A DNA stretch of 35,366 nt from Acidimicrobiaceae bacterium (GCA_002687745.1 NZBE01000021.1:1-35366); one strand, 5' to 3'. Counted from the first letter of the stretch, positions 7,879 to 15,084 are shown. Program-made: numbers and translations. Notes: generated by a model not told the origin, from the sequence alone.

Positions 7879-8199
7879 ATGATCACCCTCACCGAAACCG
7901 CAACCACAAAGGTCGGCGAGTTGATCGCCACCGAGGAAGAAGCCGACATGGCCCTGCGGGTCACGGTTCGGCCCGGTGGCTGTTCGGGCAACAGCTACGA
8001 GATGTACTTCGACTCCGACACGGCCCCAGACGATGTCGAGGCGGTCTTCGGCGGTGTCAGGGTAGTGGTCGACCCGTCCAGCGCCGAACTGCTCGTGGGT
8101 GCAACCCTCGACTACACCGACGACGTTGCAGAAGCCGGGTTCTCCATCGACAACCCGAACACGCAGAGCGGCTGCGGTTGCGGTAAGAACTCCTCCTAG
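7879..8199 (+). CDS. erpA: A-type iron-sulfur carrier (IscA/ErpA/HesB family)
   Basis: The 106-aa protein carries the three conserved cysteines of A-type carriers: Cys35 in RPGGCSGNSYEM, and Cys99 and Cys101 in the C-terminal GCGCG. The core strands ALRVTVRPGGCSG and the domain segment DYTDDVAEAGFSIDNPN are typical. Such proteins accept Fe-S clusters from the scaffold and pass them to targets; in actinobacteria the ErpA-like form is common, but the exact subtype is my inference. The stop is followed by a hairpin (8203-8236) shared with the convergent lipoprotein gene. Its divergent neighbour mrp also handles Fe-S clusters. Confidence 0.93.
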   Translation: MITLTETATTKVGELIATEEEADMALRVTVRPGGCSGNSYEMYFDSDTAPDDVEAVFGGVRVVVDPSSAELLVGATLDYTDDVAEAGFSIDNPNTQSGCGCGKNSS

Positions 8200-8202
8200 A
8201 CC

Positions 8203-8236
8203 CAATCTGCCCACAGCGGTGGGCGCCGTCAGATTG
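8203..8236. terminator. Hairpin between convergent genes
   Basis: Nested inverted repeats: CAATCTG (8203-8209) pairs with CAGATTG (8230-8236), and CCCAC (8210-8214) with GTGGG (8219-8223) around an AGCG loop. It covers the gap between two convergent genes and the last codons of the lipoprotein gene, as a two-way terminator would. No strong T tract. Confidence 0.45.
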
Positions 8237-9122
8237 CAGAATCGAGAGCTGAGCGCACCTCGGTTGTGTCCATCGTGAAGTGCAGAATCGCCGTCACGAT
8301 CCCGTCTGCATCCGCCACCACGAAACTCGGTTCAAACGAGAGGTCGTAGGCGGTGACGGTGGGGGCGAGGCTGAAGTCGTTGTCCTCTGGTGCCACGTAG
8401 ACCTCAGCGTGAACCACAGACCATGAGGGGTCGAGGCCGCCGGCCGCCGCAATCAGGACCTCCAGTGCCGGACCGCACACATCGGTCTGGCAGAACCGCG
8501 GTGTGGAGATCAGCATTGCCGTCGGTCCGGGACGGCCGATGGCCTCGGCGACCGTCATCAGGTGAAGTGGGCACGGTCCGTCTGGCCTCGTGCAGATCGG
8601 ATTGACACCGTGAGGATCGGCGATGGTCGGTGAATCGACGGGCCGCATCGGGTCACCGACCTGAATGAGGCCCAACCTGTCGGCATCGGTCACCCGTAGA
8701 CGGTGGCGCCCCGGCAGGCCGGTTCCCCGGACCGAGTAGTCACCGGTTGCAGGAGGTGTGAACACCAGGGGAAAGTACGGAATGGCGTTCGGTTCGCCGT
8801 GACGACCGACGCTGCCGGTATGGACCACCTGGTCGCCGCTGGTCACGGTCAACTCGATCTGGTCTGGAACCTCGGTGGCGGGCCAGCCGTCGGCGCCGAT
8901 CAGCACGTAGGGGGCCCTCTGTGGAGTTCCGCCTGTTATTACGGTCGGCGCCTGAAATCCATCGGCGAACCGGGCCCCCAGCGACATGCCGCCGCCGGGT
9001 GTGGTCGGTGCAGGAGCCAACGGCTCTTCGCTGCCGCACCCGAAGAGCAGGAGGCCCCCGGACGCGCCGACAATTCCTGAAAGTGCCTGGCGTCGGCTCA
9101 GCAGGCGTGGTGAAAGGGTCAC
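8229..9122 (-). CDS. Secreted lipoprotein with thioredoxin-like domain
   Basis: The 297-aa protein begins with a twin-arginine-like signal (SRRQAL at 9-14, hydrophobic stretch, lipobox LLFGC with Cys29), so it is probably exported folded and lipid-anchored. Residues about 45-155 look like beta-sandwich repeats with no recognised family. The C-terminal half (about 155-297) reads as a thioredoxin-like fold: hydrophobic strand TAMLISTPRFC followed by a Cys-x4-Cys motif (CQTDVC), then a helix, and later a PSFVVADADG strand with the family's cis-proline position. This resembles SCO/TlpA-type redox or metallochaperone proteins, but function is unproven. The GTG at 9122 has TACCCT exactly 7 nt upstream. 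It is divergent from the [2Fe-2S]/molybdenum fusion gene. Confidence 0.75.
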   Translation of the reverse strand: MTLSPRLLSRRQALSGIVGASGGLLLFGCGSEEPLAPAPTTPGGGMSLGARFADGFQAPTVITGGTPQRAPYVLIGADGWPATEVPDQIELTVTSGDQVVHTGSVGRHGEPNAIPYFPLVFTPPATGDYSVRGTGLPGRHRLRVTDADRLGLIQVGDPMRPVDSPTIADPHGVNPICTRPDGPCPLHLMTVAEAIGRPGPTAMLISTPRFCQTDVCGPALEVLIAAAGGLDPSWSVVHAEVYVAPEDNDFSLAPTVTAYDLSFEPSFVVADADGIVTAILHFTMDTTEVRSALDSAI

Positions 9123-9129
9123 GCTCCGG

Positions 9130-9135
9130 AGGGTA
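9130..9135 (-). promoter_or_regulatory. -10 element for a leaderless lipoprotein mRNA
   Basis: The minus strand reads TACCCT, 7 nt, then the GTG at 9122. The weaker CACACT lies 6 nt before the divergent ATG at 9176. Confidence 0.4.
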
Positions 9136-9175
9136 TCGGTTCGTCTGCAACTGAACTCTGGGGCACACTCACGCC

Positions 9176-10738
9176 ATGGAGAAACAGGACGGGCGGCAGT
9201 CCGGTAGCGGATCTGACGGGTATGTGGTCACGGTGGACGGGTCTGAGGTGGTGGTTCCAGATGAGGGACGGTCACTGCTCGACGTCCTTCGTGGTCAGTT
9301 GGGGGTGACCTCACCCAAGGACGGCTGCAGTCCACAGGGACAGTGCGGCTGTTGCACCGTGCTGGTCGACGGGCAGCCCAGGGTCTCGTGCGTGACACCC
9401 GCCCGGCGCGTGGCAGGCCGGACCGTGACGACCCTCGACGGCCTCGAGGCCGACGAGAGGACCAGATGGGCCGACGCGTTCACCCGGACCGGCGGCAGCC
9501 AGTGCGGGTTCTGCACGCCGGGGATCATCATGAGGTTCTCCGGACTCCGCTCAGCGGAGACCACCGACACCGATCGGGTTACCAGGTCACTTGCCGCACA
9601 CCTCTGTCGATGCACGGGATGGCAGACCGTGATCGAGGCATGGGAGGCATTCGGTAATGACGAGCCTCCGCGCCTCACGGACCGGGCGGCCGAGAGGGCG
9701 ACCATCGAGGGTCGGTCCGTGCAGGCTGTCGGCAGCGGGGTTGCACTCGGGCAGGGAGGTTTCGCCGCCGACGCGGCACCTGCCGGCGCCCTGGTTGCGG
9801 TCCCCGACCGATCAGGCCGGTGGGTGGTCGCCGAGACGCTCCATGAGGTCCGCCAGCTGGTCGGAAAGGTCCAGGGTCGGCGAACCACGGTCGACTCGGT
9901 GCCACCTCTCGATGCACCCCCGGGTTCCTGGGACGCGGTACTTCGCACGACCTGGGTCGAACCCGCCTACCTCGAGACCGACTCGGCATGGTGCGAGCCC
10001 GGGGGTGAGCCGTCCGGTCCACTGGCCAACGGCGGTGCCTTCGGCGGCAAGCTCACCTCGCCGGTCGGAGGGGTGGCGAGGGAACTGGCCGATGAGCACG
10101 GCCGGGCGGTCCTGGCCCTGATGTCACGCGAGGACACAGTCCACCTGGGGCCCAAGAGGCCACCTGTCGCCGGAGGTGCCATGGCCGACGGTACGGGGGT
10201 CATGAGGGTCGTGAGAACCCCTGGAATCGTCGAGGCTGTCAGAGCCGTGGCGCCGGATCTGACAGTCGAGGAGGTTGACGTGGCCGGACCACCCACCTCT
10301 ACAGCGATTCGTGCCGCTGGCTGGGCCGAGGCCGTCGTGTTGTTGGCTGGAGCACGCGGTTCCGCGGGGCCGGTCGTCTCACCCGATGGTGCTGTTGCCG
10401 AGGCTGAGGTCACCGACGACCTGATCAGCGTCACGATCCGCTGCGGAGATCCGCTCGACACGATCGTGCTGCGCTCCTACTGCATCGGTGCAGCCCACAT
10501 GGCATGGAGCTGGGTCACCTCGGAGTCGTTGGCCGTCGACGATTCCGGCACCGTGTCCGACCTCACCGTGAGGTCGTTCGGGATTGTGAGGGCGGGGGAC
10601 ACCCCCCGCATCGAGGTGATGATCGAACGGGACGACGATGGGCGGCCCCGCAACGGTTCCGATGCGGTCTTCGCGGCAGTTGCCGCCGCCACCTGGATAC
10701 ATCGGGGAACCCCAGCCGACTGGCCTACAGGCAACTGA
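9176..10738 (+). CDS. Fusion of XDH/CODH-type [2Fe-2S] domain with a compressed molybdenum-hydroxylase-like region
   Basis: The 520-aa protein starts with a complete two-cluster ferredoxin subunit: plant-type cysteines 51, 57, 60 and 72 (DGCSPQGQCGCC...SC), then the second cluster C110xxC113 (QCGFCTPG) and C144xC146 (LCRCTG). Residues about 175-515 resemble fragments of the xanthine dehydrogenase/CoxL large subunit: VEPAYLETDSAW, the cofactor-side motif GGAFGGK (286-292), the GRAVLALMSRED segment, and a C-terminal block resembling the end of CoxL. The family large subunit is normally about 750-800 aa; here about 345 remain. At the C-terminus, where the family has the catalytic Glu in a GxGEPP motif, the text reads DGRPRNGSD. 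No FAD subunit or molybdenum-cofactor gene is adjacent. Whether it binds molybdopterin or acts only in electron transfer is open. Confidence 0.75.
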   Translation: MEKQDGRQSGSGSDGYVVTVDGSEVVVPDEGRSLLDVLRGQLGVTSPKDGCSPQGQCGCCTVLVDGQPRVSCVTPARRVAGRTVTTLDGLEADERTRWADAFTRTGGSQCGFCTPGIIMRFSGLRSAETTDTDRVTRSLAAHLCRCTGWQTVIEAWEAFGNDEPPRLTDRAAERATIEGRSVQAVGSGVALGQGGFAADAAPAGALVAVPDRSGRWVVAETLHEVRQLVGKVQGRRTTVDSVPPLDAPPGSWDAVLRTTWVEPAYLETDSAWCEPGGEPSGPLANGGAFGGKLTSPVGGVARELADEHGRAVLALMSREDTVHLGPKRPPVAGGAMADGTGVMRVVRTPGIVEAVRAVAPDLTVEEVDVAGPPTSTAIRAAGWAEAVVLLAGARGSAGPVVSPDGAVAEAEVTDDLISVTIRCGDPLDTIVLRSYCIGAAHMAWSWVTSESLAVDDSGTVSDLTVRSFGIVRAGDTPRIEVMIERDDDGRPRNGSDAVFAAVAAATWIHRGTPADWPTGN

Positions 10739-10780
10739 CCGACCTGCCCGGATCACGACTCGGCGTGGCAGACTGGGTGG

Positions 10781-10981
10781 ATGGCAGGAGCAGTGGTAAT
10801 GATCATCGTGCTGGTCATCGTCATTCCGGTTGGGGTGCTTGTGAGCGGTGCTGCCGGAGCGGCCCTTCTCGGCAGGTTGCTGAAGCGCGGTTCAGACATC
10901 GACCACGAGGGCTCAGAACTTCTCGAGGTGAGCGACGCAAACCCCTGGGCAGGCCCGCCGACCGGGCCCGTGGCTGACTGA
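10781..10981 (+). CDS. Small single-span membrane protein
   Basis: A 66-aa frame with one hydrophobic span (about 3-34, rich in Val, Ile and Ala), then a basic LLKRG patch and an acidic/proline-rich tail (DHEGSELLEV...NPWAGPP), so the C-terminus is probably cytoplasmic. No family is recognised. CAGACT lies exactly 6 nt before the ATG, a weak version of the leaderless -10 pattern seen elsewhere here. It lies between the fusion gene and the convergent GlnR-like gene (8 nt gap). Codon composition looks coding, but size limits certainty. Confidence 0.6.
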   Translation: MAGAVVMIIVLVIVIPVGVLVSGAAGAALLGRLLKRGSDIDHEGSELLEVSDANPWAGPPTGPVAD

Positions 10982-10989
10982 CTGCAGGC

Positions 10990-11670
10990 TCAGATTCCCC
11001 ACCGGGACTGGCCGAACCGGTAGCCGACCGACCTGACCGTGTGGATCAGGCCGGCATGTTCCTCACCCAGCTTCGCCCGCAGCCGACGAATGTGAACGTC
11101 GACCGTGCGTGCCCCCCCGTAGTAGTCGTACCCCCAGACCCTGCTCAGCAGCGTCTCGCGTGTGAATACCTTCCCGGGGCTTGATGCCAGGAACTTGAGC
11201 AGCTCGTACTCCATGTAGGTGAGGTCAAGCGGTTCGCCGTCGACAGCCGCCTGGTAGGTCTCGAGGTTCAGTGCCAGCGGTCCGTACTCCACCAGTTCGG
11301 GGCGGATTCCACGGCCTGAACTCCAGAAGAGATGTTGCAGGCGGGCCTGGAGTTCAGCGGGTCTCACGGGCACCAGGCAGAAGTCGTCGAACAGGTCGAA
11401 GCGTGATTCCAGGTCGACGAGCTGGGTGCCACCGATCAGCAGCAACAGCGGCTCAAGGGGCATCTCGCCCTGTCGTAGGCGCCGGCACAACCGGATCGCC
11501 CCGTCAGGGTCGGAGTCGGCGGATATGACAGCTCCGGCCCAGCCGTCGTCGGGTTCGTCAGCGATGGCGCTGTCGGGGTCATCGACGGCCTTCCAGGTCC
11601 AGGCACCGAGGTCGAGGCACTGGGCCAACTCGGGTGGTGGCGGGTCGGGGAAGACGAGGAGGGGGTTCAC
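10990..11670 (-). CDS. glnR: GlnR-like OmpR-family nitrogen regulator
   Basis: The 226-aa protein has an N-terminal receiver-like domain (1-115) and a C-terminal winged helix (125-220). The DNA-binding end, from RVWGYDYYGGARTVDVHIRR through TVRSVGYRF, closely follows what I recall of Streptomyces GlnR, the orphan regulator that activates glutamine synthetase and ammonium uptake genes in nitrogen limitation. The receiver is degenerate: Asp52 (VISAD) aligns with the non-phosphorylated GlnR Asp, but the conserved Lys after strand 5 is missing (CLVPVRP). The gene follows glnA by 19 nt on the same strand, so they are probably co-transcribed, and a candidate GlnR box lies upstream of the pair. Start is GTG. 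Confidence 0.85.
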   Translation of the reverse strand: MNPLLVFPDPPPPELAQCLDLGAWTWKAVDDPDSAIADEPDDGWAGAVISADSDPDGAIRLCRRLRQGEMPLEPLLLLIGGTQLVDLESRFDLFDDFCLVPVRPAELQARLQHLFWSSGRGIRPELVEYGPLALNLETYQAAVDGEPLDLTYMEYELLKFLASSPGKVFTRETLLSRVWGYDYYGGARTVDVHIRRLRAKLGEEHAGLIHTVRSVGYRFGQSRWGI

Positions 11671-11689
11671 GAGGCTGCCAGTCCAACCG

Positions 11690-13042
11690 TCACCAGTTGG
11701 GCAGGTACTGCTTCAGCTCGAACGGAGTCACCTGACGCTGGTAGTCGGACCATTCGGCGCGCTTGTTGCGCAGGAACCACTCGAAGATGTGGTCGCCGAG
11801 GGCGTCTCGTACCAACTTGGACTCCTCCATCTCGTCAAGGGCCTCGGAAAGGTTGGTGGGGAGGCTCGCCACCCCGAGGTCACGTTGCTCGCTGCGGCTC
11901 AACTCGTCGAGGCTCACCGCAGCCTCCGGGGGTAGATCGTACCCCTCCTCGACGCCGCGCAGCCCAGCCGCAAGCAGCACCGAGAACGCCAGGTACGGAT
12001 TGCAGGCTGGATCAAGGGCCCGGTACTCGACCCGCGTCGAGTCGGGCCTGCCGCTCCTTGTGACCGGCACCCGAACCAGCGCTGAACGGTTGTTGCGTGC
12101 CCAGGACACATAGCGGGGAGCTTCGTATCCCTCGTTGATCCGCTTGTACGAGTTGACCAGCTGGTTGGTTACCGCCGTTATCTCCCGGGAGTGGTGGAGC
12201 AGGCCGGCTATGAACGACCGTGCGGTGGCCGAGAGGCCGTGCTCGTCATCGCCGTCGAAGAAGGCGTTGGCGCCATCGCGGAAGAGGGAAAGGTGCGTGT
12301 GCATTCCCGAACCCTGAATCCCGTTCAGGGGCTTCGGCATGAACGTGGCGTAGACACCGCCCTCCATGGCGATCTTCTTGACGGCCAGGCGGAGTGTCAT
12401 CACAGAATCAGCCATCGTCAGGGCGTCGGTGTACTGCAGGTCGATCTCGTGCTGGCTGGGGGCGTCCTCGTGGAACGAGTACTCGACCGGGATGGAGAGG
12501 GCCTCGAGCATGTGGAGGGTGCGCTTGCGCAGGTCCGACGAGACATCGGCAGTGGTCAGGTCGAAGTACGAGGCCTGGTCCAGGAGTACCGGTTGTGCGG
12601 TGTTCTGGGCGAGGTAGAAGAACTCGACCTCGGGTGCACAGAACATCTCGAATCCGGCTGCGTGGGCCCGGTCCAGGTTGCGTCGGAGGACCTGCCTCGG
12701 GTCGCCCTCGAACGGCGACCCGTCCAGGTTGGTGATGTCACAGAACACGGTGCCAGACGGCTCGTCCGGTGCCGCCCAGGGGAGAAGCTCGAACGTGCTG
12801 GCATCGGGACGTGCCAGCACGTCGCTCTCCTGTATCCGGCTGAAACCGTCGATGGCTGATCCGTCGAACTGCAGGCCCTCCTCGAACACGGTTGCCAGCT
12901 CGGCCGGGGAGATTGCCACAGACTTGTGCCGTCCCAGCACGTCGGTGAACCAGAGGCGGACCAGGCGGACGCCGCGTTCCTCCACCGTGCGCAGCACGTA
13001 GTCCTGTTGGCCCGACTGCCTGACGTTTCCTGTCCCATCCAC
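11690..13042 (-). CDS. glnA: Glutamine synthetase type I (GlnA2-like)
   Basis: The 450-aa enzyme joins glutamate and ammonia, or a related amine, using ATP. Motifs in order: LWFTDVLGRHKSV, the loop FDGSAIDGFSRIQESD, the metal-site segment CAPEVEFFYL, the catalytic region ATFMPKPLNGIQGSGMHTH, the ATP/glutamate loop NSYKRINEGYEAP, and VEYRALDPACNPYLAF. The length and absence of the roughly 25-residue insertion carrying the adenylylated Tyr match the GSI-alpha/GlnA2 type, so control by adenylylation is unlikely. Mycobacterial GlnA2 is similar through most of its length as I recall it. The GTG at 13042 has CATGCT 6 nt upstream on the minus strand. It is divergent from a type II synthetase. A role in polyamine-type substrates cannot be excluded. 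Confidence 0.93.
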   Translation of the reverse strand: MDGTGNVRQSGQQDYVLRTVEERGVRLVRLWFTDVLGRHKSVAISPAELATVFEEGLQFDGSAIDGFSRIQESDVLARPDASTFELLPWAAPDEPSGTVFCDITNLDGSPFEGDPRQVLRRNLDRAHAAGFEMFCAPEVEFFYLAQNTAQPVLLDQASYFDLTTADVSSDLRKRTLHMLEALSIPVEYSFHEDAPSQHEIDLQYTDALTMADSVMTLRLAVKKIAMEGGVYATFMPKPLNGIQGSGMHTHLSLFRDGANAFFDGDDEHGLSATARSFIAGLLHHSREITAVTNQLVNSYKRINEGYEAPRYVSWARNNRSALVRVPVTRSGRPDSTRVEYRALDPACNPYLAFSVLLAAGLRGVEEGYDLPPEAAVSLDELSRSEQRDLGVASLPTNLSEALDEMEESKLVRDALGDHIFEWFLRNKRAEWSDYQRQVTPFELKQYLPNW

Positions 13043-13092
13043 ACCACAAGCATGGGGGATCCGCCAGCGAACCGCCAGCGAGATCCGGGTCG

Positions 13093-13130
13093 TTCATACG
13101 CCGTTCACAGTTGGGCAACAGCACCGAAAC
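13093..13130. promoter_or_regulatory. Candidate GlnR box between divergent glutamine synthetase genes
   Basis: Four pentamers recur with an exact 11-bp period: TTCAT (13093), TTCAC (13104), GCAAC (13115) and GAAAC (13126). Alternating gTnAC and GaAAC pentamers separated by 6 bp is the described GlnR-site layout in Streptomyces and Mycobacterium. Individual matches are imperfect. The block lies upstream of both divergent promoters at activator distance, and a GlnR-like gene is in the same cluster. Confidence 0.45.
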
Positions 13131-13161
13131 CCCATGGAGGCATCGTCGTGGTGGCCTGGCG

Positions 13162-13167
13162 TATTCT
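13162..13167 (+). promoter_or_regulatory. Candidate -10 of the glnII transcript
   Basis: TATTCT lies about 70 nt before the glnII ATG and 5 nt before a short upstream ORF (ATG at 13173). No good -35 is visible, as expected of an activator-dependent promoter. The leader contains a 6-bp hairpin, CCGTCC/GGACGG (13195-13210). Confidence 0.35.
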
Positions 13168-13172
13168 GCCGG

Positions 13173-13240
13173 ATGAACCGTTCCACCAACCTTGCCGTCC
13201 CACGGGACGGCCTATCTGGAGAGTGCAACCAATGGCCATA
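13173..13240 (+). CDS. Possible leader peptide ORF overlapping the glnII start
   Basis: A 22-codon-class frame (ATG at 13173, TAA at 13238-13240) starts just after the predicted -10 and runs past the glnII ATG at 13232 in another frame. It could couple or limit glnII translation. No conserved peptide is recognised and it may be chance. Confidence 0.25.
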
Positions 13241-14248
13241 AGGGCTGAATACATCTGGATCGACGGCACGACACCGTTGCCGTACGTTCGTTCCAAGACC
13301 AAGATCCTCGCCGACGGAACCGCCGACTACCCGATCTGGGGGTTCGACGGCTCGAGCACCAACCAGGCCCCGGGCGACAACTCCGACTGTGTCCTCAGGC
13401 CGGTGTTCTCGTGTCCCGACCCCATCCGCGGTGGCGACGACGTGCTGGTGCTCTGCGACGTCTGCCTGCCTGATGGTGAGATGACGCCCCACCCCACCAA
13501 CACGCGTGCAGCGTGCGTCGAGACGTTCGAGAGGTACAGCGACCAGGAGCCGATGTTCGGTATCGAACAGGAGTACACCTTCTTCCAGGAGGGGCGCCCT
13601 CTGGGATGGCCGGTCGAGGGCTACCCGGCCCCACAGGGCCCCTACTACTGCGGAGTTGGCGCCATCGAGATAGCCGGTCGCGAGATTGTCGAGGCCCACA
13701 CCCAGGCGTGCCTCGACGCCGGCCTCAAGATCTCCGGCACAAACGCCGAGGTGATGCTCGGCCAGTGGGAGTTCCAGATCGGACCCTGTGACACCGTGAG
13801 CGTCAGCGACCAGGTTTGGGTGGCCCGCTACCTGCTCTACCGCATCGCCGAGGAGTTCGGGGTTGACGCCTCGATTGACGCCAAGCCCATCAAGGGTGAC
13901 TGGAATGGTGCCGGAGCACACACCAACTTCTCCACCAGGGCCATGCGGGAGGGCTACGACCCGATCATCACGGCATGTGAGTCCCTCGGTGCCGACGGAA
14001 GGGTCGCCGAACACATGGCTGGCTACGGCCACGGTTCCGAGGAGCGCCTCACCGGCGAGCACGAGACCCAGCGGTTCGATCAGTACAACTACGCCGTGTC
14101 CGACCGCGGTGCCTCCGTCCGAATCCCCTGGCAGGTGGCCCTCGACCAGAAGGGCTACATCGAGGACCGCAGGCCAAACGCCAACATGGACCCCTACGTG
14201 GTAACCCGCCTGATCACCAACACGTGCTGTGAGGCACTTGCCGGGTAG
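13232..14248 (+). CDS. glnII: Glutamine synthetase type II
   Basis: The 338-aa protein is a eukaryote-type (GSII) glutamine synthetase. Motifs: the N-terminal IWIDGTTPLPYVRSKTK, the loop WGFDGSSTNQAPGDNSDC, the metal-site GIEQEYTFF, NAEVMLGQWEFQIGP, and the ATP-site GDWNGAGAHTNFST. GSII enzymes occur in some actinobacteria and rhizobia alongside GSI and are typically induced under nitrogen starvation; the GlnR-like box upstream fits that. The frame is open further upstream, but ATG 13232 begins exactly at the conserved N-terminus and follows GGAGAG (13218-13223) at 8 nt. A strong hairpin terminator follows at 14264-14294. No sign of transfer in base composition. Confidence 0.96.
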   Translation: MAIRAEYIWIDGTTPLPYVRSKTKILADGTADYPIWGFDGSSTNQAPGDNSDCVLRPVFSCPDPIRGGDDVLVLCDVCLPDGEMTPHPTNTRAACVETFERYSDQEPMFGIEQEYTFFQEGRPLGWPVEGYPAPQGPYYCGVGAIEIAGREIVEAHTQACLDAGLKISGTNAEVMLGQWEFQIGPCDTVSVSDQVWVARYLLYRIAEEFGVDASIDAKPIKGDWNGAGAHTNFSTRAMREGYDPIITACESLGADGRVAEHMAGYGHGSEERLTGEHETQRFDQYNYAVSDRGASVRIPWQVALDQKGYIEDRRPNANMDPYVVTRLITNTCCEALAG

Positions 14249-14263
14249 GCGTAGAACGCGTGT

Positions 14264-14294
14264 AGGGGCCCCGGGTACTGCCCGGGGCCCCTTT
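14264..14294 (+). terminator. Rho-independent terminator of glnII
   Basis: An 11-bp perfect GC stem (GGGGCCCCGGG at 14265-14275 with its complement at 14281-14291), a 5-nt loop TACTG, and a short TTT tail. It begins 15 nt after the glnII stop. Confidence 0.85.
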
Positions 14295-14316
14295 CGCGTC
14301 TGCGGGTGTTGATCAC

Positions 14317-14356
14317 ATTCCCCTAACAGGGCCATCTCAAGGGAATCATCTAGTCT
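14317..14356 (+). promoter_or_regulatory. Candidate promoter and operator of the Gly/Met/His-rich gene
   Basis: ATTCCC (14317-14322) and GGGAAT (14341-14346) form an inverted repeat that ends 4 nt before a TAGTCT -10-like hexamer (14351-14356). The start codon is about 41 nt downstream with a good AGGAGG site. The binding protein is unknown. Confidence 0.3.
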
Positions 14357-14397
14357 GAGGATCATTCACCTGTACCCGAGGACAGGAGGGTCCGCAG

Positions 14398-15084
14398 ATG
14401 AAGAAGATTGACCTGAGTGGAGGAACGGTCGTCGGCCTGATGGTCGGCTCCGTCGTCATCGCAGCCGCCTCGATGGTGGTTTCGCTCGTAGCGGTGGCCG
14501 GTGCCGATCCAGAGCCGGTGTATCCCGGGCCTCCGGTCCACCGGGCTGGTGGTGCGGTCGGTCACGGCGGGGCCGCGGGCCCTGCGCCAGGTGGTCACGT
14601 TGGTGTCGGACACGAAGGAGCCATGGGCCCCGCCGGGGCAGGCCATGCCGAGCGCCTGGCGGCCACAGCCGGGTATCTGGGGCTGGAGCCTGAGGATCTC
14701 AGGACCCAACTGAAGGAGGGAGCCACCATCGCCGAGCTCGCCGGTGACGACCTTGACGGCCTCATTGCCCAGCAACTTGAGCTCGCCGGCGAACACCTCG
14801 GCACGGCTGTAGCCGATGGAAGGATCGACCAGGCAAGGGCCGACGAGATCCTGTCAGGCCTGAGCGAGCGGATAACGGCACGAATGAACGGTGAGATGCC
14901 CGAGGGAATGACACCGGGGTCCATGGGCGGAATGCGTCCCGGTGGCATGGGCGGAGGTCACAAGGCCGGCATGGGCGGAGGTCACAAGGCCGGCATGGGC
15001 GGAATGCGTCCCGGTGGCATGGGCGGAGGTCACAAGGCCGGCATGGGCGGCATGGACCACGGGAGCGAAGGCCACGGCACCTGA
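14398..15084 (+). CDS. Membrane-anchored Gly/Met/His-rich protein with tandem repeats
   Basis: The 228-aa protein has an N-terminal membrane span (about 11-35), a Gly/Ala/Pro/His linker, a compact helical segment (about 82-165: AATAGYLGLEPEDLRTQL, AELAGDDLDGLIAQQL, DGRIDQARADEIL), and a C-terminal low-complexity tail of GGMRPGGMGGGHKAGMG-type repeats. The helical segment resembles a helix pattern found in other actinobacterial secreted proteins, but I cannot name the family. The tail, rich in Met and His, would suit soft-metal (copper or silver) binding outside the cell; this is inference only. It is encoded by 24-bp tandem repeats, so length may vary between strains. AGGAGG precedes the ATG. 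A hairpin follows the gene at 15108-15135. Confidence 0.8.
   Translation: MKKIDLSGGTVVGLMVGSVVIAAASMVVSLVAVAGADPEPVYPGPPVHRAGGAVGHGGAAGPAPGGHVGVGHEGAMGPAGAGHAERLAATAGYLGLEPEDLRTQLKEGATIAELAGDDLDGLIAQQLELAGEHLGTAVADGRIDQARADEILSGLSERITARMNGEMPEGMTPGSMGGMRPGGMGGGHKAGMGGGHKAGMGGMRPGGMGGGHKAGMGGMDHGSEGHGT
14920..15039 (+). repeat. Five tandem 24-bp coding repeats
   Basis: Units start at 14920, 14944, 14968, 14992 and 15016. Units at 14944, 14968 and 15016 are identical (GGCATGGGCGGAGGTCACAA plus GGCC) and encode GMGGGHKA. Units at 14920 and 14992 are a second type that encodes GMRPG, nearly identical to each other. A partial sixth unit follows at 15040. Confidence 0.9.

Noticed and set aside
13094-14365. 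Long minus-strand open frame opposite glnII
   Set aside because: GC-rich antisense shadow: it mirrors the glnII codons, has no recognisable family, and glnII on the plus strand has strong motifs throughout.
14920-15039. CRISPR array
   Set aside because: The repeats are contiguous 24-bp coding units without spacers, and no cas gene is near.
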